From assembly GCA_038030265.1 (NCBI GenBank), contig CM075938.1, positions 55,297,189-55,361,188 on the forward strand: a stretch of 64,000 nt of DNA, in the 5' to 3' direction. The notes beneath the pieces are model-generated. The model saw nothing but the letters and a program-made list of their open reading frames with translations. It ran no database searches and was not told the origin of the DNA. Shown here in pieces: positions 14,541 to 26,850 of this stretch. The stretch comes from Corythucha ciliata. Lineage: Eukaryota > Arthropoda > Insecta > Hemiptera > Tingidae. A program made the position numbers and the translations under genes. Within the stretch, counting starts at the first letter, position 1. Every line of letters begins with the position of its first letter.

Positions 14541-14580
14541 TTACCTCCCCCCCCCATTCTCTTTCTTTTCAGGTGAGTAG
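14541..14580 (+). promoter_or_regulatory. candidate recursive-splice (ratchet) site 1
   Basis: A long pyrimidine tract (C9 at 14547-14555, then ATTCTCTTTCTTTT) leads into CAG|GTGAGT, with the junction between 14572 and 14573. An acceptor is therefore fused directly to a consensus donor with no exon between. This is the defining structure of zero-nucleotide exons in long Drosophila introns. The sequence shows the motif; splicing itself is inferred. The two similar sites in this window are on the same strand. Confidence 0.45.
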
Positions 14581-16770
14581 TCGGTTCGGCCAACTGTGAA
14601 ATTAAAGTTGCGGGGAAGGTGGTTTTAATTATTATGGTTTCATCTCTTGAAAGAAGAATGAGAGTTTGGTGAGAGTGTGTGGGTAAGGAGGGGCTCACGC
14701 TATGGAGGAGGTCCTCAGGGATAAAGAAACAAAACAAAAAAACACTGTTGCATGGTAAATTTCCCCCTGGCCATCTCTATTTTCAAAGTGAGAAATGAAG
14801 TCGAAAAGGAAGCTATCGAGTTTCAAGAGAAGCTTCTCCTTCTAAAAAACCATGAGTATCGCATTTCAGCTCTGTATTATAAGCGGTGAATGTTAAAAAG
14901 GCGAGTCTGTTGAAACTTTTCAATGCCTGTATGTGAGTGGGTGGTTTTCTTTCTGCTAGAGTTATTGTTCAACATGAAGTAAATTAATATAGTATTATGT
15001 AGTAGGTAAATAGTAAGGGGGCGGGGATCTAAACGAAGAACATTTTCCACTATTCCAACCCAGTAAATATTTATGTTATTTTTCCCCTTAGGCATTTAAA
15101 AAAAAAAAAAAAAAAAACGCGAATTGCCCATCGGAAGGCGAATGCAAGTACTGCTAAAAGCGCACACACATCAAATATATAAAAAATATATACCGTTTTT
15201 AAGCGGTATGTGCTTCCTTTCATATTACTGAGTAATATTAGAAGATTTACCGCAGCATCATATTTCACTGGGTGGCTTTGTATTGTGGAGGGAACGAGAA
15301 GGGAAACTCGAAAAGAGAGAAAGACGGTTCGTATGTGAGAGAGTGATGAAGGGATAAAGAAGTAGCGGCGGTTAGGCCTGGGATAAATCAGTGACGAGAT
15401 GGGGAATGCTCACAACTAGTATCATTATGATGGATGATAAAGACGTTCTCTTTGATTTGACTGTGCTAATTAAATCTTCATACTATTTTTCAATGCCCCC
15501 CCCCCTCCCCAAGGAAATCCATTTTGCCGCTAGGTCAATATCAGTAGAAAGGCGTGGATGGGAGGAAGAGAACTGTAAACGGGAGATAAGCCGTTTAGTA
15601 TACGCTTTCTAGGCTGGGATTAGTCGTAGAACAGTATCTGCAATATGCAACTGCAGTCATTACTGTCGAGTCCCCTGAGAAAGGAGTTGTCTAAGGGCGT
15701 GAAAAGGAAAGGGGAGCAGCAGCCTCTTCAGCTCTATCCTTCTCGCTCTCTCTCACTTTTTGGTGGAGAATAACGTCTTTTGCTAAGTGAATCCAATTAA
15801 TTCATTTCCCCAAGGAAGCCTTCTTCATTTAACTCGATTAAATTAATTTAAATTGGTTATCCCCAGCATTGCGAAATGCTTGAACAAAAAACTCGTCTTT
15901 TCGCAGCGTTCTTTTTTCCTTGCAGTAAAAACAATGAATAGAAGAAATACGCTGATTTGGCAATCGAAAAGAATTCTTACAACAGCCTGATTTTACTTTG
16001 ATCCAAACCGAACTATCGCTGCCTGTAGGTTTTTTCCCCACGCATCAATCGGTTGAAGAAAGCCTTGTTTTTTTGCATTGCTCTTATCACTACATTTCGT
16101 ATGCTCGTTAGTCGAGGAAAACCCTCCGGGAGTGACAGATTTAAGGTGAATGGTTGTTACGAAGGGGGAAGTGGTTTCTGGGGAAGGGGAAATTAAGCTA
16201 CGAGCTTTGATCTTTTCCCCGTAGACCTTCCTCTCTCACTGATTCGTTAACATTTTCAAGAATACGAAAATAATGAAGTAGGTAAAAAGGTTGCATTTTT
16301 TCTTTTTAATTAAAATAAAATGTTACGAAAAAAAATGTGAATTTTCCATACAAAAATGCGAGAATTATCATCGTTAGAAGGGGTAGAGGGAAAGTGGTTA
16401 TGAAAAACCGGCGAATCGTGACACGACTTCCGGTCAGTGATTACACACACTCACACTCTTACAGCGGAGCGTTCCATTCATTGCGGGAGCTAGAGATCCA
16501 ATGCGTTTCCTCCTGCATGAATGTGGTTTTGGTAAAAATGTTGGTGTTAAAAGGGAAAGGGCTTTGCAGATATTTTATTAGGTACAAAGCCCGAAAAAGT
16601 TTACGTTTTCTCATCAAGAGAAAATGATGTCCCCTTCAGAATTCAACGGACGAGTCGTATACGTTTACCGCAAACTGGAGCAAAGTAGTGGGTGACCTTG
16701 TCTGGCGGCCGCGACCTTTAGGCGAAAGTACATCACTTGGAACTAAAAATCTGTGAGGTTGCAAGCTTTT
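14581..16770. other. gene-free region
   Basis: Nothing recognisable as a gene. It contains A20 at 15098-15117, C10 at 15496-15505, and short frames on both strands with no family resemblance. Confidence 0.55.
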
Positions 16771-16779
16771 TGTGTTAAA

Positions 16780-17060
16780 CATCCGTGGAATTGTTAGTTT
16801 ATTATCTTTACTTTCGTGTAATTTCAAGTTTCTTCGCGAAATCGCAAGTTTTTGTTGCCCCAATCTCGCAAAATTGCAATTTTCGGGCCTTTTTTGGAGG
16901 GTTGGCCACGGAACCCGGGCTATCTGGACCTGACAGCACCCAAAGCCTGACGAGCGGTCGCGAAACGGAACATTTGTAGCTAAATATCCACGAAATTGCA
17001 AGTTTCAGGGCTCAATTGCAGCGAAATTGCAAGATTCGCGGTCGTTTTTTTTTGGCTCGT
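16780..17060. repeat. degenerate GCGAAATTGCAAGTTT tandem array (array A)
   Basis: The words GCGAAATCGCAAGTTT, TCGCAAAATTGCAATTTTCG, GAAATTGCAAGTTTC and GCGAAATTGCAAGATTCGCG recur at intervals of roughly 30-45 bp. The minus-strand frame at 16636-17001 is a by-product of this repeat: it encodes repeated Ala/Ser-Arg-Asn-Leu-Lys-like words. The array belongs to the dispersed TTTCGCGG family seen at 20.9, 24.6, 26.4, 49, 53, 59 and 62 kb. Confidence 0.55.
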
Positions 17061-17069
17061 TGAAGCCGT

Positions 17070-17920
17070 GCAATGCTTTCAGAAAACGCGAATTATCGCT
17101 TTGTCTCAATTTTTGTTGAGTCTAGAATTTCCAAACCAGCGTTTGTTTTACATTATAGCTGCGAAGTAGCCTCCTGTGTGGGATGGCCATTTGCTCTCTT
17201 TCTTAACTTAAGTCGTGAAATGCCTCCAGAAGCTGTGAATCAGCCGAAAATGCTTTCTATTTTAACCACGAACTAATGAAAGCGTTTTTTCTAAATTTTA
17301 GCCTCCCAGAAACTACTAAACATTGATTTTATGAATTTTAGCCGCAAGCTTACCCTAGAAATTAGACCATTCACGTGATTTGCGTCACTGCGAAACTGAT
17401 TAATTAGCTACGTAAAAATCACATTCCCACTTAATGGCAACTTATCGCTCGCACTTATTCTTCTTATTTTCGTTGTGCGTTTTATTGCCTAACTTGTTGT
17501 GAACTGAAAGACTATCATGTTATTGGTACTACAGTTGGTGAAATAGTGGTTTAAAGGTATAACTTGCAGAAAAACCATTAACCACTGTATAATTTCGTCT
17601 GTTTCAATACAACAGTCCCAGGTAACTTATATAGTTTTATTATTAGCATTTGATCAGGAGATTCACGAAATATCTTCTTCACTGAAGCGGTTGTAATCCC
17701 CAGAAAATTACTTTCTTTTAGACTCTTTTTTTTCATTATTTCCCGGCACCCGAAAAAAAACCAATTCTCCTCACCAACCTACAAGTGTAAAGAGAGGAGC
17801 GTAGGAGGGCATAAAAACGAAAGAGGGACACGTAAAGGAAAATAGATATTTTATAGCCTGCAAAAACAAGGTCTTGGGAATGAATTTTTTGCCACATTTA
17901 CCCCTACAATACCGAAAATA
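17070..17920. other. gene-free region
   Basis: No gene is seen. Scattered CGAAAT and TTTTAGCC words suggest decayed continuation of array A as far as about 17.4 kb. Confidence 0.5.
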
Positions 17921-17948
17921 TCTCCCCTCTCCCTTTTTTCAGGTGTTA
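17915..17948 (+). promoter_or_regulatory. weaker acceptor|donor junction
   Basis: The tract TCTCCCCTCTCCCTTTTTTCAG is followed at once by GTGTTA, with the junction between 17942 and 17943. The acceptor half is as good as at the three main candidates. The donor half lacks the A/G-AG at +3 to +5, so this is a second-tier ratchet candidate or simply an ordinary acceptor-like sequence. Confidence 0.2.
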
Positions 17949-17960
17949 AAAACAAAAACG

Positions 17961-17978
17961 TAGTTTACATGTAAACTA
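17961..17978. repeat. perfect 18-bp palindrome with inverted GTAAAC words
   Basis: The nine bases TAGTTTACA abut their exact reverse complement. Each half holds GTTTAC/GTAAAC, which resembles a forkhead (FOX) recognition core. Two AACGTAA words follow directly. Any binding role is speculative. Confidence 0.35.
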
Positions 17979-17979
17979 A

Positions 17980-20260
17980 CGTAATTTAACGTAACGAGGA
18001 TCTCCAAGGATTTCATTTATTATTAATGAATTGTCTTACCATCCTTTCCTCACCCACCCACTTGAGCTCAAAGAAATTCTCAAGTGGACCTCTTTCTTGA
18101 ACCATTTAAGGAAAGCCAGAGTGAATTCAAGAGTCGGTGGGTCAGGCTGGGGGTACAAATTGAAGCTTGGTATGCGAAATGGGGGCAGTATGGTTACAGC
18201 GAGGGGAGGACGTGCCTTTTAAAAAATTTAAATTTTTTTTGCTCGTTCTCGTCGCGGTAAACATTATGACATAAACTAAAACTTCGTTATTTCAATGAAA
18301 AGTCTTCAAGTTGAAATTTCGGCCTTCCCTCGTTTAACTTTTCTTCTCCCCCTCCCCCCAAGCCCGTACTTCCCACTGTAATCTTGAAGCGTAATGTCTA
18401 CAGCAATTAGAACTTAGGACGAGAGATCTACCTTCCACCCCTCCCTACCAACCATCACGGGGCCCAACTTTCGTTTTCCACCCCATCTATGGCTTCCCTT
18501 AAGATTAAATTAAAAACAGCTTTTTTTTTTAAAACCCTCTCTCGTCCCCCCCTTTTTTTTAACTCTTGCGCCTGTTAACCTAAATAGACTGCGAAATTGC
18601 TTAGGTGTCCATCCACTCCCCCTCCACAGCGTCCCGTCGATCCATTCTGTAGATTGAGCTTCCTTATTTCCCTGCTTTTAAACCCAATTTTGTTTTAGCT
18701 GGGTTTTAATTCATACTAAATCAAAATAGTACTTATGAATAAATTGTTACTGAAAATAAAAAAGTAGACTTATAGAAGGTTCGTTTTTAATTGACCGATA
18801 AGCACGGAAACAGAAAAACTGAATAATATTAATAAAATGTGAAAAATCGACCGAAAAAGCGAATGAATATTTTACGCTAGCTTGTAAAGTTGTGTGGTGG
18901 AGGGGAGTGGGAGAGTAGAACGACTTCTCATTTTTCTACCTTCTTTAAGCTTCCCACCTCTTCTAGGCAGTGCCACGCTTTTCTTGATTTCAAAAAAAAA
19001 AATTGATCAAATATTCTCAATAATTTGACAACCTCGTGACGCTTTCCTTATTCATATTTCAGAGTTCCTTAATTTTGTTTTTGAAAGGCAGCTTCCCTCC
19101 CCCCCCCTCTCGAAAACCTTGAAAGGAAGTTTTGGCGTGCCCTTAAAAGTAGAATGGGGTTTGTGTCTTGATGGTGTGGTGCGGTGGGGAGTGAAGAAGC
19201 ACGCGTCTACCCGAGTAAGTGACACGGAGGGGGGGGGGGAGAAAGGTTATAAAAAAAGCAGTGAATCTAGGTGGTTGGGGGGAATGGAGAAGGAAAAAAT
19301 AAGTGACGGAGGGCCGTTTGAATTACCGAAAAAGTCTCCTCCGTTTAGGGTTTTAAAAAGGAACTTGGTAGGGGCTGCTGTCGTCTTGCTTGAAAACCTA
19401 ATTGATTTAATTCGTTTTCGTTAAACCTTATAGCGGATAATTTATCACATTCATTTTGACCTCGATGAACTTTTAATTAAAATGAGTCTTCACCCAGCCC
19501 CCGTCCGTCATTTCTTTTGAGGGCGCACTTTATTGTAAGTTTTTGTTCTTTCATCCGAGTTGATTGCAAAAACCTTTTGTTTCGCGTTATTAATAAATCG
19601 ATGAATTCAGAGATGCAGGTACCGATTGAACGAGTCAAAATATAAGAACTTGTGGAAAAAACCAACCCAGTAAGCCCCCTGCAGCCTTGGTTTAAATTAG
19701 CCGTTCCGTTTGACATTTTGACCTCGAATAGCTAGCCTGTCCCCTCACCACCAACTAACAACTCCCTGTTTCCGCTTCCATTGGGGTAGAGGGGAGATAG
19801 AAGCTTTTGTATCCGTGGTTCCGGGCGGTTGCGTTAAACTTCCGGAGTCTCTCAACTGCGAACTTCATCAAGAGAGTTATCCGAACCACTCCCCCCCCCA
19901 CCCACCACACAATACAAGACCGGTTGTACTGAGTCGAAAAAAGCTTCTTTTAAAAAACGACCTCCCACCCAACCAGCGGAGGAGCCGAACTACGTACAAG
20001 TTTATGCCACCAACGTAAATGACGTGGGCGGAGAGGGGTGTAACGGTGTCTGTATAACGTTCGCGATCGGTAGAATTCCAATGACAAGCGTTTTACACAC
20101 GTATCAAGCTCAGGAAGTGACAAAAAAACGGTTGTTTGTATTTACCGACACTAAATTCCTTGTAGTCCGAAGCTTACCTACAGGAAAGAGCGGCTCTATC
20201 GTTCGCTGGGGTAAAACCGCTTGAATCGGGAACTTCGGCTTAAAACCGTAGAATTTTATG
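17980..20260. other. gene-free region
   Basis: No recognisable gene. It contains C9 at 19099-19107, G11 at 19229-19239 and C9 at 19891-19899. Frames such as 19119-19424 are unassigned and biased by G-runs. Confidence 0.55.
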
Positions 20261-20261
20261 G

Positions 20262-20289
20262 AAAAAAAAAAAAAAAAAAAAAAAAAAAA
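20262..20289. repeat. A28 homopolymer
   Basis: An uninterrupted run of 28 A. I looked for a matching target-site duplication that would make it the tail of a plus-strand retroposed copy and found none. Upstream sequence is not recognisable. Confidence 0.8.
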
Positions 20290-20869
20290 CAATAACGCAT
20301 TGTTAGCGCTTTATTTTGTCTTTCAGCATTAGCCAGTGCATAAGTTAGGCAAAAAAACGCACAACCAAAACAATAAGATGGGAATGTTCAGTTGCCATTG
20401 AGAGTGAAGGTGATTTTTAAACGGAGGAAGTACAGTGGCACTAGAAACTCAGCCAGGAATTCGCCCATTTTAACTCCCAAAACTTATTTTCAAAGACACA
20501 ATGTGGGCCTTTGGATTTTGGGGGATTTTGGGTTTGAAGAGCAAACAAACTTGTAAAATTTTGTTAATTGAAGGCTACGAACCTTCGAACTTTGTTTTCA
20601 AAAACCAAATATACTTAGGGTGGGTTTAGTGGGAATAGCTTTCCCTCGAATAATTTTACATTACTGTGTATAAAAAGGCCCATAGCAACCTGGCTTATCC
20701 CAGGTTTGTTGGTAGAATAAGTGCATTGATAAACGCACCCTTAGAGGTCGTAAACTTCAAAACGTTCTAAAGGGATCGGCAAAAGACTTAGTCTAACCCT
20801 CGGGGATAGGTCGTGCGATGTTTAATCCTCGGAGAGGATGATAGCGTGACCCAAGAAATTTGATCTTAA

Positions 20870-21107
20870 AAGAGCTAAGAAATCCTCGAAATTCCGTCTA
20901 TAAAACATACAAATCACAGAAATTGGTGTTTTAAGGCACCAACTCGTGAAATTTGAATTTATGAAAGTACCTTAAGAAATTTGGTTTTTGGGGCGCTGAA
21001 TCCGCGAAATGTTGTCCCCAAAATTAGGTTCTCCAGGCAGAGACTCCGCAAAATTCCGTTAATTAAAGAGCCGCCAATCCCGTGTAATTATTTTTTTTGA
21101 AGAGTCT
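20870..21107. repeat. degenerate CCGCGAAATTTGGTTTTT array, left part (array B)
   Basis: Words such as CTCGTGAAATTTG, TCCGCGAAATG and CTCCGCAAAATTCCG recur with a spacing of about 35-45 bp, with linkers rich in GTTTT and AGCC. The array is split by a SINE at 21125-21411 and resumes after it. Confidence 0.6.
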
Positions 21108-21124
21108 TTCATGAACGGATTTGG

Positions 21125-21411
21125 GGGGAGGGGTGCGGGTCTTTGAACCTGGCAGGCGCCTAAGCATTGCTTGGGCTCCTACGCCATACCCATAGATCTT
21201 ACTGTGCACTTCACACCCGTACTACTACGCTGGCGTTTCGGTCGGTGCGCGGTTTGTTGAACGCACATCGCCGGGAACGCCCACACGAAGCCGAGTGTGC
21301 CGTGTCACAGCTCGCCGCAGCCTTATAGTGCAATGGGCAATGGCTGGATTCGAACCCAGGCCCACTGGGTTGCGAAGCGAGCATTGTATCCATTACACCA
21401 TCGAGGCGCGC
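21125..21411 (-). mobile_element. tRNA-derived SINE, copy 1
   Basis: Read on the minus strand, the element starts at about 21411 with GCGCCTCGA. An RNA polymerase III A box (TGGTGTAATGG) and an exact B box (GGTTCGAATCC) follow, then an unrelated body of about 200 bp. The tRNA-like head most resembles tRNA-Arg: ATGGATA follows the A box, and the loop position reads CTTCGCA. The element is flanked by a 17-bp direct repeat with one mismatch (21108-21124 and 21412-21428, core TGAACGGATTTGG), the hallmark of LINE-mediated insertion. It is about 95% identical by eye to copy 2 at 54562-54856 but lacks an A tail. It lies inside a TTTCGCGG array. A genuine tRNA gene is unlikely because the anticodon stem does not pair. 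Confidence 0.88.
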
Positions 21412-21428
21412 TTCTTGAACGGATTTGG

Positions 21429-21870
21429 TTTTCTGATAGAGCCAACACCTCCCCTCACCCGTAAAATTTTGATTTAGGACAGAGTGAAACCCGTTAAAAT
21501 TGAATTTTAAAATTGAAGTTTAGTCCATAAAAATGCAAATTGTGTTTGAAATTGTGTTTCTCTAAAAGTGAAACTTGTGAAATTTGGGTTTTCAGTTGTC
21601 GAATCCACGAAATTTGTCCCTAAAAGAAGGACGAGGAAACCCTGACTTCTCGAAACGCAGCCCTTAAGGGAGCCAAGCACGTGGAATTAAATTTTTGAGT
21701 CAAAACTCGAAAAGTTTTGGTTTTGGTGGAGCCAAGAGCCAAACTTGCGTGAGCCGAGACCGGTTTTAGGTTAACGGGGAAACCCATGGAATTTTGGTTC
21801 TCCAGGCGATTTTTTGTTTGTTTCGATTTTTTGATAATCGAACCATAAAAAGTTTGGTTTTTCGGAGGAT
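21429..21870. repeat. degenerate CCGCGAAATTTGGTTTTT array, right part (array B)
   Basis: This continues the array interrupted by SINE copy 1. CGTAAAATTTTG, CTTGTGAAATTTGGG, CCACGAAATTTG and TGGAATTTTGG recur roughly every 40 bp, often followed by a G/T-rich linker and AGCC. The short minus-strand frame at 21620-21874 lies wholly within it and is not a gene. Confidence 0.55.
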
Positions 21871-22054
21871 TCATGTCTGAGGGGATTTACCCAATGATCT
21901 CCAGGAATCATTTGAAATACTTGCACAGCATTTCAATTCTCGGATGGTGGTGTGAGTGTGTTGTATAGCTTTCCAAGTGATAGAAGGGAGGCTTTCTGAA
22001 GCGATAGAATATTTTTGATTGTTTGTCCTCTTTCAAGCGTCTCGATGCCGTTTA

Positions 22055-22090
22055 ATAACTTTTTTGTTTATTTTTCATTCCAGGTGAGCC
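22055..22090 (+). promoter_or_regulatory. candidate recursive-splice (ratchet) site 2
   Basis: TAACTTTTTTGTTTATTTTTCATTC leads into CAG|GTGAGC, with the junction between 22083 and 22084. The pyrimidine tract is long, no AG lies within it, and the donor matches at +1 to +5. The fused acceptor and donor have the same form and strand as the sites at 14572/14573 and 50686/50687. Confidence 0.45.
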
Positions 22091-22099
22091 CGAATTTCA

Positions 22100-24560
22100 C
22101 CACTGTGTTTGAGCTCAGAGCTAATTCGAAAAGGTACCTTAAACGTTTTATTCATATTGTTGTTGAAATTACCTTCCTTCTATCTTTCAAATCTTTTTGT
22201 TGCCTTCTTGGTCACGCATATCATTTATTTTCGCATACCTATCCTTTTTTTTCGTACAAAACATCGCAAATGGGATATTGTTCCAAAGGCGGCATACGGA
22301 GCATGGAAAATAGCGTTGATTGTTGTACGGTACGAGGAGCATACGTGTGTCCCTGACGCTTCCCTTTTTTCCTTCCCTCCTCGTTGAATGTGTGAGAAAT
22401 TCAATTAAAGAAAATGATTCCCACGGGCACCACGCTGTGACATTAGTTCTGGAAACGTTATATACCTTTACGATGCAAAGCGAGACATGGATTTTCTTCA
22501 GCCTAACCCCTTTCCCCCTCACACCACCTGCCAAGTCACCCTTTTTCTTTAACAGTCCTCAAAAAAGTGAAATATGAGAAGATAAAAAAAGGGACGATTT
22601 TGTTGGTTGTCCCTTTGCTCTTATTGCCTTATAAAGATAAAAAATCGTAAGCTGATCGCCTCCGGTATAATCCGATTTATAAATATTTGACCGTCAAATC
22701 TTGTTTTCTGTTTCAAGTTCAATACCCCCCCCCCCACACACACACACAATACACAACAAGACCATCTCACGGAATCTCAAAATGCTGAAATACTCAAACA
22801 TTTTTTTTCCCCCTCCGGGAAGTCAAAGTTGGACTGTCCTCCTAATCCCTCTGGCAGCTTGATTGTCCGTATTTCTTTTCCTCCTACATAGCCTGGAAAT
22901 TACAGCCCAGATTTATCTTTTTCTTTCATTTTTTTTTTTTTTTTTCGTCGCCCTTTTATGCTTTTATAAAACGATTTTCCTGAAAATGATATGGCTTAAG
23001 AGGGAGTGGATAGGCGCTAAATAGAAAGCTAAATAGTATTGTCTAGTGTTTCGACTTCGTCATTCTCGCACTATTGCGACGAGAATGTCTTTAGTTGTTA
23101 AAAAAAACGACGGATGAGAAGGAGGAGGAGATCAAGGTGGCAAGCAGGATAACAAGATTATGTGCGGTGGAACCATACTGTCACTGTAACGACTTTTTTT
23201 TTTCTTCCTCTTTCTATGTAGCGAAACGAATTAAACTTGTGAAGGAACACTATTTAAAGCAACATTCTCCCCCTCAATCATTCTGGGATAGTCTCACGAG
23301 GTTAATGCCAACTTCTTTACGGGAGCTTGTTAGCTTGCTACTAATTGCCTCCATCCCCTCCTCCATTTCAACCATTATTTTCATCGTCACCGGGTTCGTT
23401 TTTGTCGTCTTCTTTCAGTTTTAAAAGTTGAATTACAGTAAAATAGAGAAGCCTCCCCTTTTTTTAACGAGGTTTTTAAAATCCAATTGTCAACGTGAAA
23501 TTAATTAAAGACTCAGTGGAGCCTCGAATACGCGCTGGGGTTGAGACGGAACTTTTGGTGATTTGTAGCCACATAAGGAATCTGCTTTTTGAGCCACTTA
23601 AGAGCGTTCTAATTTACAAGCGGTTCCGTTAAAACAACACCCTTTTCAATTGAATGACACTGGTTGAATCCTGGAAGTGGCTGCCGCCTTGAAAAAATCA
23701 ATTAGAATTTTTACCGTAAAGATGAAGGGTAAAACAGGTACTGAGAAAAAAAGAAGGAATCCAACCGTGAGAAGGGAAACATATTAAGTCAGGTGGAAAA
23801 TAGCTCTGATATAAAGCGATCGTCTGCGGGAGGAAGAAAAAAAGAAGAAGCAAAGAGCGGAAATTCGGTGAATCGCACGCAGAAAAGAAGTGGCTTATTC
23901 CCTCTTTCTTCACTTCAGGGGCCCCTTTCAACCTCTCCACCTTGATATGTTGAAGAGGAGGAGAGGTCCAGAGACGATCTTCTTCCTACAAAGTTGGTCA
24001 TGTTGAAAAAACTCTCCCTTCACCCTTCTTGAGCCAGGTAAATATTGCTTGCAAGGCCGAGCTTGAGAGGCTTATTCCTTTCTCCCCCCTCCCAACAGCA
24101 CCCCTTTACCAATATACCCACTCGTCATAATCGCAGCCGTCTACCTTTTTTTTTTAAAGGGGGGGATGCAAAAAAAGCGATGCTCACAATGTTCAATGAA
24201 CAAAAAACTTTTTTTTTTTATTCATGTAGAATGTATATTGCTTGTTGAACGCTATTGGCTCGTATAAATCTCTTCAGAAGGGGAAAATTGTTGTGCCTCC
24301 ACCTCCCACCCGCCGGCCTTGATTGAACGATGTGAAATGCACGTCGCTTTAAAAGAAGGTTCAGCGTTCAGGTCATCAAAAAAATTAAAAGCCCTCGATA
24401 AGCTCTCCGCAACCAGCTGCTATCCCACGCTTCGGCACACTCGTGGTGACTCGATGCGTGAGCCTGCTTTTACTATTTCGCCCCATATTTTTTCAGCTCC
24501 AATTTATGTTAGTTAGCGGTTATATTTGGTAGGGTTTGGGTGTGTCGGACGGGACCGAGT
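22100..24560. other. gene-free region
   Basis: No recognisable gene. It contains C11 at 22735-22745 followed by a short (CA)n, and T17 at 22929-22945. The frame at 23095-23424 (+) has a hydrophobic C-terminal half encoded by T-rich DNA but no recognisable family. A second-tier acceptor|donor junction lies at 24037/24038 (CTTCACCCTTCTTGAGCCAG|GTAAAT). Confidence 0.55.
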
Positions 24561-24568
24561 TTCAACAG

Positions 24569-24672
24569 AAACTTGTAATTTCGTGAACATTCAGCTGTAT
24601 AGGAAACTTCCAATCGCGGATAATTAGCCCCAAAATGCTGTTATTTCGCGGCAATTCATCAAGATTCGGGGG
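24569..24672. repeat. TTTCGCGG-family array fragment (array C)
   Basis: Three to four diverged units carry ACTTGTAATTTCGTG, ACTTCCAATCGCGG and CTGTTATTTCGCGG. The order and spacing match 62413-62520 over about 100 bp, including the shared word CCCCAAAATG. The two stretches therefore appear to descend from one ancestral array, rather than sharing only a core motif. Confidence 0.6.
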
Positions 24673-24689
24673 CTCCACGCTCCCCCCCC

Positions 24690-26340
24690 CCCAAAAGGCC
24701 CATCTTTTCCATTCCATTTTTAAAATTTTCCCGTTCCATTTATCATATTTTTTCATTCCAAGCGTCGATATATGTATATGAATATGTAGTATGGCCGAGA
24801 AACCGCATTGGGACGTTTCATCTGTGGAGGGTCGAAATTTGAAAGTTTAATGTACATCCCTTCCCCTCCTTTCTTATAGATTTAACGTTACAATCTTTGA
24901 CAGGTTAACATTTGAAAAGTTGCTTTTAAGTTTTCCGCCTTGCAAGGAAGCTTTTAATGGGGCTTTATCGGAAAACACCGAAAAAGAATAAAAAAAAGTT
25001 ATTAAATGAATTCAGTAATTAAATGCTGTTCGCAGGACAAAAAGAAAAGAGGAAAATTAAAGTTGTGGGTAACCCCCTCTTTTTGGGCTCTCCCCTCCAC
25101 CCTGCTGCCATTACCAACCGAAATCCATTAATAAATTATTCATTTTACTTCCTTGACTTTTATTTCAATTCAGTCGAGTCCTTAAAAAGGATAAAAAAAT
25201 AGAGAACTTTGAAGGGCAAAATGCAAATACCGCTGTTTTGCTTTTATTCTCTCCTTTTGTCCACGTCAAGTCAAAAGTTATTTTTTACCGAATTATCACA
25301 AAAAAAGAAAGCCTCTTGCCATAAATTAGCCATTAATGTTTCACGGATTTTAAAGCCATTACCCTAAAAGCGCGTAGGTTTTTCTGTTTGCCAGGCCATG
25401 GCGACCCACGTTTTTCTTTGATAAGCCCACGCAGCGCAAGAACCGCGAGAAAAAAAAAAAAAATCAGATAACTCCAATTTGTACTCGACTACGCTTTTAT
25501 TTGTTGGAATTGGTGATGAATGGTGGCTTCGGTTGGTGGGGTTGTGGGGGGGAAGTTATTTTAATTTATTATACACGAAGAACGCCTTGAAAAATTCTGT
25601 GAATGTGGTCTTCGAGAGTTGTGAAACATGTCGTTCCTTTCCCTCCTTGTTTGTCCTTTACGCCTTATAGCCGTGGTAAGAGCCCGAGGGATCGATGGAA
25701 GTGTGTGGAATTGAGCGGGGTGGGGGAGGAGGCGTCCATAAAAATCAGACCGTTTTTTTTTTTTTCTCTCTCCTTTCTTTTGTATCAGTGAGTAGGTATC
25801 TCTTTAGAACTAAAGTCGGCGGTGTTAAAATTGTGATCAACGAGGCGTACATAGTTGTTGATCTTTACGTCCGAGGGAAAAATTCTTCTTATGCCGAATG
25901 ATCTGATTTCATTCCTTAGAATCCAAGCATCCTCGACATAAATTCATAGAAAAAATGACACGTTTTGAAGACGCGTAATGGTCGAGTTCTTTTCCCAAAG
26001 CAAGAAATACCTCCGTAGGCGTTCCAAAGACAATTTTTTTATTAGACGTGGATGCTTCTTGTAAGTCTAGAGGCACAAAGAAATTATTCCAGTGACTAAC
26101 TGACTCTTCGTGTTGGAACCCCCCCCCCTCCAAACAAAAAACAAAAACACCCTTGAAACACAGCAATGGGCGTTTACGTAGTAAGAGATTTACTATTGCC
26201 CCAACGGCGTGCAAACGCGAGTATTGTGTTGTCCAAGTGTTGTCCATGGGTGTATAGTTAGGGGTTTTCTGTTGTGGAGGGGGAGGCAAATAAATACTTT
26301 CGCTTCCACGCCCTCCGTACACACACACACACAGTTATGT
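24690..26340. other. gene-free region
   Basis: No recognisable gene. C11 at 24682-24692 borders its start, and C10 lies at 26119-26128. A good acceptor-like tract ending TTTTGTATCAG occurs near 25780. The minus-strand frame at 25909-26328 resembles no known protein. Confidence 0.5.
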
Positions 26341-26349
26341 TATGTGCGT

Positions 26350-26850
26350 GCAAAATCAATTTCGTGGGTTTGGTTATTTCAAAGGTCAAATTTAATGGAT
26401 TGTTGGCAGTCATAGAACCAAATTTCGCGGGTCTTGCTCACTCGGTAATAAGTCAATTTCGCAGGGCTTGACTCCCGAATGAGCTCGCATAAAAAAAAAC
26501 AAAATCAAACATCTTCATGGCTTTTGGTCCTTCAAAAAAGCCATTATTCCGTGGGTTGGCCTCTTTTGACGTCCTAATATGCAGATTTGACACTTATTGA
26601 ACCAATTTAAATTATTGAACCAAGTTTTGGCTAATTCAAGAACTAACTCCGCTTTATATAGCTCGATTCAAAAGGCAATTTCGCCAGTCAAACCAAAACA
26701 AGTTTTTCGCTTACTTCAAAAACTAAATATCGCGGAGTTTGTCCCCATCAAAGCTCTTATATTACCGTTATATTGGCACTCACAGAACGCAATTTCGTGG
26801 GTTTTGTTAGCTCAAAAAGCCAATTTCGCTGGGCTGACCAATTGAAATTA
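26350..26850. repeat. degenerate AATTTCGCGGGTTTG array (array D)
   Basis: CAATTTCGTGGGTTTGG, AAATTTCGCGGGTCTTG, CAATTTCGCAGGGCTTG, TATCGCGGAGTTTG and CAATTTCGCTGGGCTGAC recur. The linkers read CTCA-CTC or TCAAAAA, with a spacing of about 40-50 bp. This is the reverse-complement sense of the unit in array B. Frames on the plus strand within it are repeat-derived. Confidence 0.6.

Noticed and set aside
16636..17001. 121-codon minus-strand frame
   Set aside because: Lies across array A; its repeated residues are translated minisatellite units.
20165..20190. Minus-strand acceptor|donor junction (CTCTTTCCTGTAG|GTAAGCT)
   Set aside because: The tract is short, the acceptor is TAG, and it stands alone on that strand; kept out of the ratchet set.
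20262..20289. A28 as the tail of a processed pseudogene
   Set aside because: No target-site duplication and no recognisable upstream gene sequence.
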